Source: an uncultured Oscillospiraceae bacterium
GTDB lineage: Bacteria > Bacillota > Clostridia > Oscillospirales > Ruminococcaceae
Direction of reading: 5' to 3'
NCBI GenBank assembly: GCA_900548355.1
Contig: URKR01000025.1
Coordinates: forward strand, 1 to 28,818
DNA: 28,818 nt
This document shows, one piece after another, positions 15,311-24,656 of this stretch (positions are counted from its first letter, which is position 1; each line of letters begins with the position of its first letter). The translations under genes were made by a program, and so were the position numbers. Under the pieces are notes generated by a model that was given only the letters and a program-made list of their open reading frames with translations, had not been told where the DNA came from and searched no databases.

Positions 15311-16981
15311 ATGAACCGCTTTAGCCCCACCCAGCGCCGCGCCTGCCTTGTGCTCGTCGTCTGCGTGCTGGCTGTCATCCTCACCTTCCTGGGCGCCTGG
15401 GTTGTTCTGCCCGGCGTGCTGGGGGCCGGCTCTTCCGGTACGGGAGACTATGACCCCGAACTGTACCCGGTTGATACCTCGCTGGACGCGGTGCTGCCGC
15501 AGGCCACTTCCTCCGATTCGGGGTATCTGTCCTCAACCGTTTTTGTCGGCGACCAATACACAACCGCGCTGTATGAAAACGGCCAGATCAGCCTGGACCA
15601 GTACCTCGGGGCTGAAAACCTTTCGATCAGCAATGTGCTGCAAACTTCCTGCATCAATTTCCAGGATGATTCCAGCACCTACACCATCCCGCAGGCGCTG
15701 GCCAAGATGAAGCCGCGCCGCATCGTCGTCACGCTGGGGCGCAACGATGTCACCGCCACCGCCACGGCGACCGACCTCATCACCAACTACCGCAATGTGC
15801 TCAAGAGCTTCACTTCCTCCTACAGCTATTGCGATGTGATTGTCAACGCTATTCCGCCGGTGACCGAGACGACGGCCGACGCGGCGGCGCTGCAGACTGT
15901 CATTGACGAAACCAACCAGCAGCTGGCTTTGCTGTGCAATGAAGCCGGGTACAAGTTCCTCAACAGCGCCGAAGTCCTCAAAGCGGACAGCGGCTTTGCC
16001 GACGCCAGCTATTTTGAGGGGGATACCTTCAACGCTTCCGGCGCGCGGGCCCTGCTGAACTATGTGACCTCCCACGCCTACGACGCGGAGGACCGCCGCC
16101 CCGACACCAACGATATCCCGCTGCGCGCCACCCAGGCGTCGGCTTCCTCCTCTTCTGCCAGCCCGACGCCGAGCGCGACCCCGACCAAGCACACGGTGCG
16201 CTATTCGGTTGAAGATTCCACCCAGGGAACCCTGACCGGCAACAACCAGCGCGGCCAGGCAAGCCTGGAATGGGAGGTTGACGACCGTGCGACCGCTTCG
16301 GTCACGGCAGTGCCGGCCGAAGGGTATGAGTTCCGGCAGTGGAGCGACGGCCAAACCAATGCAACCCGCTTTGATATTGTGACCCAGGATATCTCGGTCA
16401 CCGCGATGTTTGAGAAAGAGACCACCGTTGCCGTTACGATTGAGGAAGGCAACACGACGATGCGGGTCGGCGATACGCTGGTGCTGCACGCCAACCTGCT
16501 TGTGAACGGTGAAGCCGGAGACAATGATATGATCCAGTGGGCGGTCAACGGCGAACTGCAGCACAACGGGTACAGCTACAACTTTACCCCCACCACGGCC
16601 GGCACTTACACCGTGCGCGCCGGCGCCGAGGTGGACGGCGTCTTTGCCTCGCAGGAAATCACGGTCACCGTCGAACAGCCGGTCACAAGCGTTTCGGTCA
16701 CCGGCTACCAGAGCGTGGAAGCCGGCGCTACCACCACCCTGACCGCTTCGGTTGAAAACGGCTCGGGCGATACGACCTGGTCCTGCCCGCAGATGCCGAA
16801 CTGGTCGGCCACCGGCGACAGCGTCCAGTTTACGCCGTCGGCTGTCGGCACCTACACGGTGCAGGCCACCAACAACGGCGTCACCACCGAATTTACGATC
16901 ACGGCCACTGCCCCGGCCGCGACGGCCAGCCCGGCCCCCACCGAGGTGCCGCAGACCCAGACAGACCGGGACGACGACTGA
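15311..16981 (+). CDS. Membrane-anchored SGNH-like protein with InlB-type repeat and Ig-like domains; catalytic residues lost
   Basis: The protein has 556 residues. The ATG at 15311 follows CGGAGG. A single membrane helix (about 11-33) anchors it, with the rest outside. Residues 75-255 have the SGNH/GDSL hydrolase layout: VFVGDQ (80-82, where GDS is expected), TLGRND (141-146, the GxND block intact) and FEGDTFNASG (235-244, where a D-x-x-H-l-N-x-x-G pattern is expected). The Ser is Gln82, the His aligns with Thr239 and the Asp with Glu236, so hydrolysis is unlikely. A Ser/Pro linker (275-292) leads to a divergent InlB B-repeat-like domain (about 294-368, AEGYEFRQWSDG), two Ig-like beta domains (about 370-460 and 461-535) and a Pro/Thr tail with an acidic end. 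It may bind wall glycan. It lies between two HAD phosphatase genes. Confidence 0.82.
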   Translation: MNRFSPTQRRACLVLVVCVLAVILTFLGAWVVLPGVLGAGSSGTGDYDPELYPVDTSLDAVLPQATSSDSGYLSSTVFVGDQYTTALYENGQISLDQYLGAENLSISNVLQTSCINFQDDSSTYTIPQALAKMKPRRIVVTLGRNDVTATATATDLITNYRNVLKSFTSSYSYCDVIVNAIPPVTETTADAAALQTVIDETNQQLALLCNEAGYKFLNSAEVLKADSGFADASYFEGDTFNASGARALLNYVTSHAYDAEDRRPDTNDIPLRATQASASSSSASPTPSATPTKHTVRYSVEDSTQGTLTGNNQRGQASLEWEVDDRATASVTAVPAEGYEFRQWSDGQTNATRFDIVTQDISVTAMFEKETTVAVTIEEGNTTMRVGDTLVLHANLLVNGEAGDNDMIQWAVNGELQHNGYSYNFTPTTAGTYTVRAGAEVDGVFASQEITVTVEQPVTSVSVTGYQSVEAGATTTLTASVENGSGDTTWSCPQMPNWSATGDSVQFTPSAVGTYTVQATNNGVTTEFTITATAPAATASPAPTEVPQTQTDRDDD

Positions 16982-17015
16982 GCGGGCCGCCCTGTAAAGT
17001 GTAAGGAGTATCCAC

Positions 17016-17765
17016 ATGGCCTACTATACCTGCCTGCTGTTGGATGTTGACAACACCCTGCTGGATTTTGATGCGGCAGAGCGCCAGGCTTTGACAGAAA
17101 CGCTGATCCGGTATGACCTGCCCCATGACGAGGAAGCCCTCTCCACCTACCACACGGTCAACCGCCGGCTGTGGGACCAGCTTGCCAAAGGCGAAGTGAC
17201 CCGCAACAAGTTGTTTGCCATCCGGTTTGGGCAGTACCTCAAGGCGATGGGCCTGCCCGATGCCGGCAAAGGCCGCGAGATGAACGATGTGTATGAGAAG
17301 GCGCTTGCCACCCACGCCGATCTTTTGCCCGGCGCCCTGACCGCCCTGCATGAATTGGCTGAAGTGGCCACGCTGGCCATTGTTTCCAACGGCGCTTACC
17401 AGGTGCAGCGCGCCCGGATCGAGGCTTCGGGCATTGACCGGTTTATGGATGGCGTTTATATTTCGGAAAAAGTCGGCGCGGCCAAGCCTTCCGCCAAAAT
17501 TTTTGAAGCCGCGCTGCGGGATCTTGGCCTGACCGACCGCAGCAAGGTGCTGGTGGTGGGCGACGACCTGCTGGCCGATATCCGCGGCGGCGCGAACGCA
17601 GGTTTTGATACCTGCTGGGTCAATTTTGACGGCAGAGAGAACGATACCGGCATCCGGCCCACCTATACAATCGGCTCTTATGAGGCGCTGTACCATATTG
17701 TGATGGAACCCGAAGAACTGGAAAATCTCGGCGCGCGCAACCGCCGCCATCAAAACGATCTGTAA
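17016..17765 (+). CDS. yjjG: YjjG-family noncanonical pyrimidine nucleotidase
   Basis: The protein has 249 residues. The ATG at 17016 follows TAAGGAG. Motif I is LLLDVDNTLLDF, with Asn in place of the usual Gly, the mark of the YjjG subgroup. Motif II is IVSNG, the Lys of motif III is in GAAKPSAKIFEAAL, and motif IV is VVGDDLLADIRGG. An alpha-helical cap lies between motifs I and II. YjjG enzymes dephosphorylate nucleoside monophosphates, including noncanonical pyrimidines such as 5-halogenated dUMP, as a house-cleaning step. It starts 34 bases after the SGNH-like gene and ends at paired terminators. Confidence 0.9.
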   Translation: MAYYTCLLLDVDNTLLDFDAAERQALTETLIRYDLPHDEEALSTYHTVNRRLWDQLAKGEVTRNKLFAIRFGQYLKAMGLPDAGKGREMNDVYEKALATHADLLPGALTALHELAEVATLAIVSNGAYQVQRARIEASGIDRFMDGVYISEKVGAAKPSAKIFEAALRDLGLTDRSKVLVVGDDLLADIRGGANAGFDTCWVNFDGRENDTGIRPTYTIGSYEALYHIVMEPEELENLGARNRRHQNDL

Positions 17766-17770
17766 CCCCC

Positions 17771-17803
17771 ATGCCGGTGCCAAGCAAGGCAGCGGCATCT
17801 TTT
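17771..17803 (+). terminator. Terminator after the yjjG-like gene (first of two)
   Basis: The arms 17771-17781 and 17788-17798 form ten pairs with one G-G mismatch and a six-base loop. CTTTT follows. Confidence 0.72.
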
Positions 17804-17810
17804 GGGAATG

Positions 17811-17845
17811 AAACCGGCCGCCCCGACAAAAGGGGCGCCCGGTTT
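17811..17845 (+). terminator. Second terminator hairpin before the ABC-F gene
   Basis: The arms 17811-17824 and 17832-17845 (AAACCGG and GCCCC blocks with their complements) form a strong stem with a short bulge, ending in TTTT. With the first hairpin it isolates the ABC-F gene. No clear promoter is seen in the remaining 50 bases before that gene. Confidence 0.75.
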
Positions 17846-17895
17846 TCCCAAGCCTTTTGTCTGCTTACTCTATTCCAAAACGAAAGGTTGCTTGT

Positions 17896-19797
17896 ATGTT
17901 GATAGAACTGCAGGACCTCGGCAAAAGCTTTGGCGAGCACGAGGTCCTCTGCGGTGTCAGCGCCCGGGTCGAGCGGGGAGACCGCATCGGCATCATCGGG
18001 GCCAACGGCACCGGCAAAACAACCCTGCTGCGCATCCTTTGCGGCGAAAGCCAGCCCGATGCCGGCACCGCCGCCTTTGCCAGCAATCTGACGGTCGGTT
18101 ACCTGGAACAGGCCGGCCGCCTGGAGCCCGACAAGGATGTGTATGAGACTATGCGCCTGGCGTTTGCCCCGGCGCTGGCGGCGCTGGCCGAGCAGGAAAC
18201 CCTGCAAAAGCGGCTGGCCACCGCCACCGAAACCGAGCGCCCCGGCATCGAAGCGGCGATCGCCCATGATATGGCGGTGATCGATGCAATGGACGCCTAC
18301 AATATGGATACCCAGATTAAAAAAGTGCTCAGCGGCATGGGCTTTCCGGCGGATACCTGGCAAAAAAAGGCCGGCGTGCTTTCGGGCGGGGAGCAGACCC
18401 GGCTGCGGCTGGCGCGGCTGCTGCTGGAACGCCCCGACATCCTGATCCTGGACGAACCGACCAACCATCTTGACCTTGAAACGATGGAATGGCTGGAAAC
18501 CTATCTCAAAACCTACCGCGGCGCGGTGCTGGTTGTCAGCCATGACCGCTATTTCCTTGACGCCGTCTGCACCCGCATCTGGGAACTGGCCGGAAAGACC
18601 ATCCTGACCTACAAGGGCAACTATTCCGCCTACCTGCCCCAGCGCGAAGCCGCCGACGAGCGCCAGCAGAAACTGCATGACGCCGCCGTTGAAAAGGCCG
18701 CCAAACTGCAGGATTATATCGACCGCAACCTTGTGCGCGCTTCCACCACCAAAATGGCCCAGAGCCGCCGCAAGCAGCTTGAAAAGCTTGAGATTGTCGA
18801 TGCGCCGGAGCGCCAGGGCCGGGAACTCAGCTTCCGGTTTGAATATGATATCGAACCGTATGACGAACTGGTCATCCTGAAAGGGCTGAGCATCCGCATC
18901 GGTACGCGCACCTTGCTTGAGCCGCTGGATTATACGGTTCACCGCGGGGACAAACTGGTCATTGCAGGGCCGAACGGCGCCGGTAAATCGACGCTGCTGC
19001 AGGTGCTGGATGGCAAGCGCCGGCCTTCAGGCGGGATGGTGCGGCTGGGAACCGGCGCAAAGCCGGGGATCTTCACCCAGCAGCAGGCCCGCCGCACCGG
19101 CCGTGTCATCGATGCCATCTGGAACCAATACCCCCGCTTTACCGAGCTTGATGTCCGCAGCCATCTGGCGCGGTTCGGCTACCGCGGTGAGGAGGTTTTC
19201 AAAGACTGTGCCACGCTTTCAGGCGGTGAGCTGGCCCGGCTGCGGTTTGCGGAGCTTGCGCTTGAGCGCCCGAACCTGCTGTTTTTGGACGAACCGACCA
19301 ACCACCTGGATATCTATATGCGGGAAAGCCTGACCCAGGCGCTGGCCGCTTACACCGGCACGCTGCTGCTGGTCACCCACGACCGCTACCTGATGCAGAC
19401 CCTCGGCTGCCCGATCCTCTACCTTGAGGACGGCAAGGCGACCTTTTACCGCGACTTTGAAGCCCTGCGCCAGAAGGATACAGCCCCCGCCGCCAAGCCC
19501 GCCGCCGCGCCGGCTGCGGAACGCCGCGGCGGTTACGGCAAGGAGCAGCGCCGCCGCAAGGCGGAACTGCGCAGCGCGATCAAGGCGCTGGAGACCGAGA
19601 TCGAGGACCTTGGCGCGACGATCATGGCGCTGGAACAGGACATCAACGACCCTGATGTGCTGCGCGACCATCTGCTGCTGCGGGATAAGTGTGATGCGCT
19701 GGACGACGCGCGCTTCCGCCAGCAGGAATGTTTTGATGAATGGGAGAAAAAGAGCGGGGAGCTGGAAGCGATCGAAGCGGAGGAAGCCGCTGTGTAA
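17896..19797 (+). CDS. ABC-F family ATPase (translation-associated, two NBDs)
   Basis: The protein has 633 residues and no membrane segments. The ATG at 17896 has AAAGG eight bases upstream. NBD1 has Walker A GANGTGKT (35-42), the signature LSGGEQTRLRLARLLL and Walker B LILDEPTNHLD. A P-site-tRNA-interaction-type linker follows (about 245-310, rich in Lys/Gln/Arg). NBD2 has Walker A GPNGAGKST, signature LSGGELARLRFAELAL and Walker B LFLDEPTNHLD. The C-terminal region (about 545-633) is a basic then acidic coiled coil, after an Ala/Pro-rich hinge. ABC-F proteins act on the ribosome to resolve stalls, and some protect against antibiotics. The housekeeping type is more likely here, but sequence alone does not decide. 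Confidence 0.93.
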   Translation: MLIELQDLGKSFGEHEVLCGVSARVERGDRIGIIGANGTGKTTLLRILCGESQPDAGTAAFASNLTVGYLEQAGRLEPDKDVYETMRLAFAPALAALAEQETLQKRLATATETERPGIEAAIAHDMAVIDAMDAYNMDTQIKKVLSGMGFPADTWQKKAGVLSGGEQTRLRLARLLLERPDILILDEPTNHLDLETMEWLETYLKTYRGAVLVVSHDRYFLDAVCTRIWELAGKTILTYKGNYSAYLPQREAADERQQKLHDAAVEKAAKLQDYIDRNLVRASTTKMAQSRRKQLEKLEIVDAPERQGRELSFRFEYDIEPYDELVILKGLSIRIGTRTLLEPLDYTVHRGDKLVIAGPNGAGKSTLLQVLDGKRRPSGGMVRLGTGAKPGIFTQQQARRTGRVIDAIWNQYPRFTELDVRSHLARFGYRGEEVFKDCATLSGGELARLRFAELALERPNLLFLDEPTNHLDIYMRESLTQALAAYTGTLLLVTHDRYLMQTLGCPILYLEDGKATFYRDFEALRQKDTAPAAKPAAAPAAERRGGYGKEQRRRKAELRSAIKALETEIEDLGATIMALEQDINDPDVLRDHLLLRDKCDALDDARFRQQECFDEWEKKSGELEAIEAEEAAV

Positions 19798-19828
19798 GCC
19801 CGGCCCGGCCGCGTCATTTTTCTGTAAC

Positions 19829-19856
19829 TTGCTTTCCTGACAAAACGCGGTATACT
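19829..19856 (+). promoter_or_regulatory. Candidate promoter of the glycan gene cluster
   Basis: TTGCTT (19829-19834), 16 bases, and TATACT (19851-19856) lie about 95 bases before the DUF4422 gene. The -35 box is only partial. Confidence 0.45.
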
Positions 19857-19951
19857 AAAACAAATGTGCCGAATAATGCCTGGAATGCATCTGAAAATCC
19901 GCAGCGTGTTGCGTTTGCCGGCTGCAACCTTACAGACAGGGCGGAGAGACG

Positions 19952-20716
19952 TTGGAAACAAAAATTATCATTGCAACCCATAAACCTTACTGGATACCGG
20001 ACGATCCCATGTATCTGCCGGTACAGATGGGGCATGCGATTCACCCGGATATCGGCTATATAGGCGATGATACGGGGGAAAATATCTCCGACCGCAACTG
20101 GAATTTCTGTGAGCTGACAGGGCTGTACTGGGCCTGGAAAAACCTGGATGCCGATTACATCGGCCTTGTGCATTACCGCCGGTATTTTGCCTCCCGCAAA
20201 AACCGGTTTGCGCCCAGGCGCCAGCGGGTCATCGGGCATGAGGAGCTCAACGCGATCCTCGCAACCACCAATGTGATCCTGCCCGAAGAGCGCCGCTATT
20301 ATATCGAAACCAACTACACCCAGTATATCCATGCCCATCACAAGCAGGACCTGGAGGTGACCCGCGCAATCATTGCGCACAAATGCCCCGAATACCTGCC
20401 GGCCTATGACCTGTATATGTCGAAAACGCATGGCCACCATTTCAACATGTTCGTCATGCGGCGCGAATTGCTCGACCATTACTGCACCTGGCTGTTCGAC
20501 ATTCTCTTTGAGCTGGAAAAAGAACTTGACATCTCGCACTATTCTACCAACGACAAGCGTGTGTTCGGTTTTGTCAGCGAGCGGCTGCTCGATGCCTGGC
20601 TCATCACCAACAACATCTCATATGAGGAGCTTGCCGTGCTCCATATGGAAAGCCAGCACTGGCTGCGCAAAGGCAGCGCTTTCCTGTGGCGCAAGCTCTT
20701 CCCTAAAAAGGACTGA
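19952..20716 (+). CDS. DUF4422 glycosyltransferase-like protein
   Basis: The protein has 254 residues. The TTG at 19952 is the likely start, because GGGCGGAGA sits just upstream and the family opens with KIIIATHKPYW. The DUF4422 hallmarks are clear: DNIS-like ENISDRNWNFCELTGLYWAWKN (about 43-64), DYIGLVHYRRYF (68-79), and the later HGHHFNMFVMRRELLDHYCTWLFDILFELE and HSTND-like YSTNDKRVFGFVSERLLDAWL. Such proteins occur in capsule and exopolysaccharide loci, alone or fused to glycosyltransferases. They are thought to transfer a sugar in the cytoplasm, though few have been assayed. It opens the glycan cluster. Confidence 0.9.
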   Translation: METKIIIATHKPYWIPDDPMYLPVQMGHAIHPDIGYIGDDTGENISDRNWNFCELTGLYWAWKNLDADYIGLVHYRRYFASRKNRFAPRRQRVIGHEELNAILATTNVILPEERRYYIETNYTQYIHAHHKQDLEVTRAIIAHKCPEYLPAYDLYMSKTHGHHFNMFVMRRELLDHYCTWLFDILFELEKELDISHYSTNDKRVFGFVSERLLDAWLITNNISYEELAVLHMESQHWLRKGSAFLWRKLFPKKD

Positions 20717-20722
20717 TCCGCT

Positions 20723-21652
20723 GTGGCTACGCCCGCCCTTCGCGTGGCGGCCGTTGTGGTGACCCACAACCGGCTCGCCCTGCTGCGCCGCTGCCTGTGC
20801 TGCCTGGCCGCCTGCCGGGCGGCCTGCGCGCCGGGCGCTGCGCTGGATATCTGGGTGATTGATAACCAAAGCACCGACGGCACCGCCGAAGCCCTGCCCG
20901 CCCTTGCTGCGCAGGACCCGGCGCTGTTTTACCGGCCCACCGGGGCGAACCTGGGCGGAGCCGGCGGCTTTGCCTGGGGGCTGCAGACCGCGGCCGCCCA
21001 TGCGTATGATTTTTACTGGCTGCTGGATGATGATACCCTGCCCGAACCCGGTGCGCTGGCCGCGCTGCTTGCCGCCGATGCGGCGCTGGGCGGAGGCTAT
21101 GGCTGGCTTTCAAGCCGTGCGCTGACCCCGCAGGGCGCCGATCAGCCGATGAACCGCCAGCGCGCGACCCCCTACCGCGATATTATCTATACCGATGCCC
21201 CGCAGATCCCCTCGGTCATGGCAAGCTTTGTCTCGCTGCTTGTGCCGGGGGCTGTGCTGCGGGCTTTTGGGCTGCCTGTCGCCGAATTTTTCATCTGGTC
21301 GGATGATTGGGAGTATACCCGCCGTATCTCCCGCAAACTGCCCTGTTATACGGTGCCGGCCAGCCGGGTTGTGCACGCAATGGCCCGCACCACCCCCTGC
21401 AACATTGCGCTGGATACCCCTGACCGCTGGGAGCGTTACCGTTACTTCTACCGCAACGATGTCGTGCTTTACCGGCGGGAAGGGCTGCGCGGCTGGGCAT
21501 GGCTGCTGGCCAAGGATGCCTGGCACAGCGCGCAGGTGCTCACAAAACCCGGCGGGCGCAAGCTCTGGCGGCTTGGCGTGATCTGGGGCGGGTTTGCAGC
21601 GGGGGTTCGTTTTTTCCCCAAAACCCCCATGCTGCCCGGGGGTGGGGCATGA
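20723..21652 (+). CDS. Family 2 glycosyltransferase (rhamnosyl/galactofuranosyl-transferase-like)
   Basis: The protein has 309 residues. The start is a GTG at 20723, six bases after the DUF4422 stop. The GT-A fold begins at VAAVVVTHNR (8-17), with IDNQSTDGT (46-54), NLGGAGGF (76-83, typical of the GlfT/rhamnosyltransferase branch of COG1216), WLLDDDTLPEP with the metal-binding DDD at 102-104, and FFIWSDDWEYTRR. No membrane helices are clear. It probably adds one sugar to a lipid-linked or growing surface glycan. The stop overlaps the next start (ATGA). Confidence 0.9.
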   Translation: MATPALRVAAVVVTHNRLALLRRCLCCLAACRAACAPGAALDIWVIDNQSTDGTAEALPALAAQDPALFYRPTGANLGGAGGFAWGLQTAAAHAYDFYWLLDDDTLPEPGALAALLAADAALGGGYGWLSSRALTPQGADQPMNRQRATPYRDIIYTDAPQIPSVMASFVSLLVPGAVLRAFGLPVAEFFIWSDDWEYTRRISRKLPCYTVPASRVVHAMARTTPCNIALDTPDRWERYRYFYRNDVVLYRREGLRGWAWLLAKDAWHSAQVLTKPGGRKLWRLGVIWGGFAAGVRFFPKTPMLPGGGA

Positions 21653-23504
21653 GCCGCGCCGGTTGTGCGGCGCTGTCCCGGGCGGCCGGTTCCCGCCCGG
21701 CCGTCGCCTTCGATGTGTTTGATACGCTGCTTTTCCGGGATACAGCCCGCCCCGAAGACCTGTTCACGCTGATGGAGCACACCGGTGCGGCGGCCCCCGG
21801 CTTTGCGGCTGCCCGGCGGGAGCCTCGGCCCGGGCGGCAGCCCGCGCGGCCGGCCGGGCTGAGGTCACGCTGGATGAAATCTACGCCCGGCCCGCCCTTG
21901 CAGGCCGGGGGGCCGCCCCTGCGGCCGAACTGGCGGCCGAAGCGGCCGTGCTGCGCGCCGACCCGGCCATGCGGGAGCTCGTCGGCGCACTGCGCCGCGC
22001 CGGCAAACGGTTGTATGTGGTGTCGGATATGTACCTGCCCGCGGGGCAGGTTGCCGTGCTCTTGCGCAAAGCCGGTTATCCCGAATGGGACGGGATCTTT
22101 GTCTCGTCGGAATACGGCGTACAGAAGCGCAGCGGCAAACTGTTCCGGCTGTTTTTGCAGCAGACGGGCCTGCGCGCCTCGCAGGTGCTGTTTGTCGGCA
22201 ACGATAAACGGGTGGATTGGTGCGGTGCGGCGCTGGCGGGCATCCGCTGCATGCTTGTCCCGCCGCGGTGCATGCCGGCCCACTGGCCGCAGGAAAACCG
22301 GGCCGAGCCCGGCGCGCTGGCCGCCTTTTTGGCCAACCGCTGCCCGCAACAGCCGGTGGATCGGCTGGGGTATGCGCTGCTGGGCCCGCTGCTGCTGGCT
22401 TTTGCGCAGTGGCTGCAGCGGCGCCGCGCCGAACACCCGGGGGCAAAGATGGTTTTCCTTGCCCGGGATATGCAGCTGGTGCGCGACTTGTATACGGACG
22501 AAACCGGGGAAGAAACCGGGTATTTGCAGGTGTCCCGCCGCAGCCTGATCCCGGCGCTGCTGCTGCGGCCGCTGTCCGAAACGGGCGGCGCGCTTGCCCT
22601 GCTGGCCGATGCGTTGCCGCGCCAGCGGCTCACGGCGGAAACGCTGGCCGCGTATGCCGGCTTTGCGCCGGGGGCGCTGCCGCCCGGCGTGGAACCCGGC
22701 GCCCTTTATGATTTCCGCACCCGGCCGCTGCCGGCGGACAGTGCGGGCTTTCTGCGCACGCTTGCGGCATTTGCCAAGGGGGCGGCCGGCGCGCCGGTGC
22801 GGGCGCAGGCCGCGCTGACACGCCGCTACCTGCGCGAGCAAGGAATCGGCGCAGGCACGCTGCTTGTCGATATCGGCAGCGGCGGCACAACCCAGCGCAT
22901 TCTGGAAGAACTGACCGGCGCGGAGCTGCAAGGCTTCTACCTTGCCTGTGATGCGCGGCTGCACGCGGCGCTGCCGGCTGCGCGCGCGCAGGCCTTCCTG
23001 TTTGGCGGCCGGCCGGCGCCGCTCTGGTATTGGGCCGGCCAGCCGATGCTTGAACGGCTGATTTCAGACCCGGCCGGCCCGACCAATTCCTATGCCGAGA
23101 CGGCCGGGGCGGTGCGCCCGGTGTTTGGCCCTGCGCTGCCGGATTCGGCCGGCGCCGTGGCAGCCGTGCAGGCCGGCATCCGCGCCTTTGCAGAAAGCTG
23201 GCGCGCCGGGCCCTGGGCTGCGCTCGCCTTGCCGTGTGATGCGCCGGCGGACGCCTGGCTTGACTTTGTGCGCGCGCCGCGCGCCGACGAAGCCGACGCT
23301 CTGGGCGAACTGCATGTGGAGGACGGCGGCACCTGGCCGCTGGCCGCGCCCCGCGGCCTTGGGTTTTATGCGGCGCACCCCCGCGCCCTGGCGCGGGATC
23401 TGGCCGCCGCGCGCTGGAAAACCGGCTTTTTGACCCGGCTGTTCCGGCTGCCGCTGCCCTACGGGGCGCTGTATGAGAGGGCAAAATCGAGAGCGGAGAG
23501 GTAA
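21649..23504 (+). pseudogene. COG5610-type HAD protein, interrupted by a frameshift near 21822
   Basis: The gene starts with the ATG at 21649, overlapping the previous stop. Motif I, VAFDVFDTLLFRD (about 19-30), is in this frame, but after FAAARRE the frame decays into Pro/Arg-rich sequence. The continuation lies in the -1 frame from about 21822 (ASARAAARAAGRAEVTLDEIYARP), and then runs through RLYVVSDMYLP, FVGNDKRVDWCGA, MVFLARDMQLVRDLY and LLVDIGSGGTTQR to 23504. One missing base near GGGAGCC restores a single frame of about 618 residues. COG5610 proteins combine an HAD domain with a helical C-terminal domain and sit in surface-polysaccharide loci; their reaction is unknown. It is either a real inactivating mutation or a sequence error. 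No slippery heptamer is visible, so programmed frameshifting is unlikely. Confidence 0.75.
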
Positions 23505-23597
23505 GTGCGCAGATCGGGCGCGCCTGCCTGTGCGCAACACTGCGCCTTCGCGTGAAGCTCTTATTCTATCATCCCGCCGAAAGGAGGTGCCCTGCGG

Positions 23598-24656
23598 ATG
23601 AACCCACCGCTGTTTTCCATTATTATGCCGGTGTACAACGCGGCCGAAACGCTGTGCGACGCAGTCGGTTCAATCACGGCGCAGACCTGCCCGGATTGGG
23701 AACTGCTGCTGGTTGACGACGGCTCCACCGACGCGAGCGCCGCGCTGGCCGAACGCCTGGCGGCGGCCGACCCCCGCATCCGGCTGCTGCGCCAACAGAA
23801 CGCCGGCATCTGTGCCGCCCGCAACCGCGGGCTGGATGAAGCCAAGGGCACCTACATCGGCTTTTGCGATGACGACGATCTGTACGAACCGGCCGCCCTG
23901 GCCGCCGCGGCCGAACTGCTCGGCCGTGAAATGCAGACAGAAGCCGGCGGCCTGCCGGACCTTGTCCGCACGGGCTATACGCTGGCCCGCCAGGCGGACG
24001 ACGGCCGCCTGGTGCCGCTGCCCCACCCGGCGGGGGAGACCTGTGCGCTCCGGCCCGGCGCGGGCGGCGCGGCTTATCTTGCATTTTTGCAGAACAGCGG
24101 GCCGCAGTTTGTCTGGAACGCCTGGTACCGGCGGGACTTTTTGCGCGGCATCCGGTTTGACGGCCGCTGCACCCACGGGCTGGAGGATTTTGTCTTTAAC
24201 GCCGCGGTGTTTGCGGCAAAACCCCGCGCAGTCTACACCCCGACCGTAACCTGCCGCCACTTTGAGCGGGCGTCCAGCACCTCCCGCGCGGAAACGGCCG
24301 GCGTTGCGGCGCGGCTGGCCGCGCTGCCGGCCTGGGCGCAAGCCGAACACGCAGCCGCCGCGGCCCAAACCGAAGGGCGCGGGCTGGCGGTGGTCTGGGC
24401 GCTGCGCAAAGCCGAACTCATCACTTTTGTGATGCACCAGCTGCGGGACAGCGCCGCCGGCCCGGATTTCTGCGCCGCGGCCTGGGGGCGGCTGCGCGCC
24501 GCGCTGCGCCCGTTTGCAAACCGCGCCGCCGGCCTTGACTTTTTGCGCGCGGCGCGGCACAATAAAAAGAAAGCGGCGGCGCTTCTCCTGTATGCGCTGC
24601 ACCTGCCGGGGGCCTATGCCCACCTTCCGAACAAGGAGGAAAAACTGCTAGCATGA
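23598..24656 (+). CDS. Family 2 glycosyltransferase
   Basis: The protein has 352 residues. The ATG at 23598 follows AAAGGAGG. The N-terminal GT-A domain shows FSIIMPVYNAAETL (6-19), LLLVDDGSTD (36-45), NAGICAARNRGLDEAKGTYIGFCDDDDLYEP (DDDD at 91-94), and a later LEDFVFN in the acceptor and catalytic-base region. The C-terminal third is helical and Ala-rich, without membrane segments. It belongs with the cluster's other glycosyltransferases. The specific sugar is unknown. The stop overlaps the epimerase start (ATGA). Confidence 0.91.
   Translation: MNPPLFSIIMPVYNAAETLCDAVGSITAQTCPDWELLLVDDGSTDASAALAERLAAADPRIRLLRQQNAGICAARNRGLDEAKGTYIGFCDDDDLYEPAALAAAAELLGREMQTEAGGLPDLVRTGYTLARQADDGRLVPLPHPAGETCALRPGAGGAAYLAFLQNSGPQFVWNAWYRRDFLRGIRFDGRCTHGLEDFVFNAAVFAAKPRAVYTPTVTCRHFERASSTSRAETAGVAARLAALPAWAQAEHAAAAAQTEGRGLAVVWALRKAELITFVMHQLRDSAAGPDFCAAAWGRLRAALRPFANRAAGLDFLRAARHNKKKAAALLLYALHLPGAYAHLPNKEEKLLA

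Noticed and set aside
21815..21830. Programmed -1 ribosomal frameshift in the COG5610-type gene
   Set aside because: There is no X-XXY-YYZ slippery heptamer and no downstream pseudoknot that I could recognise. A one-base deletion or sequence error is simpler.
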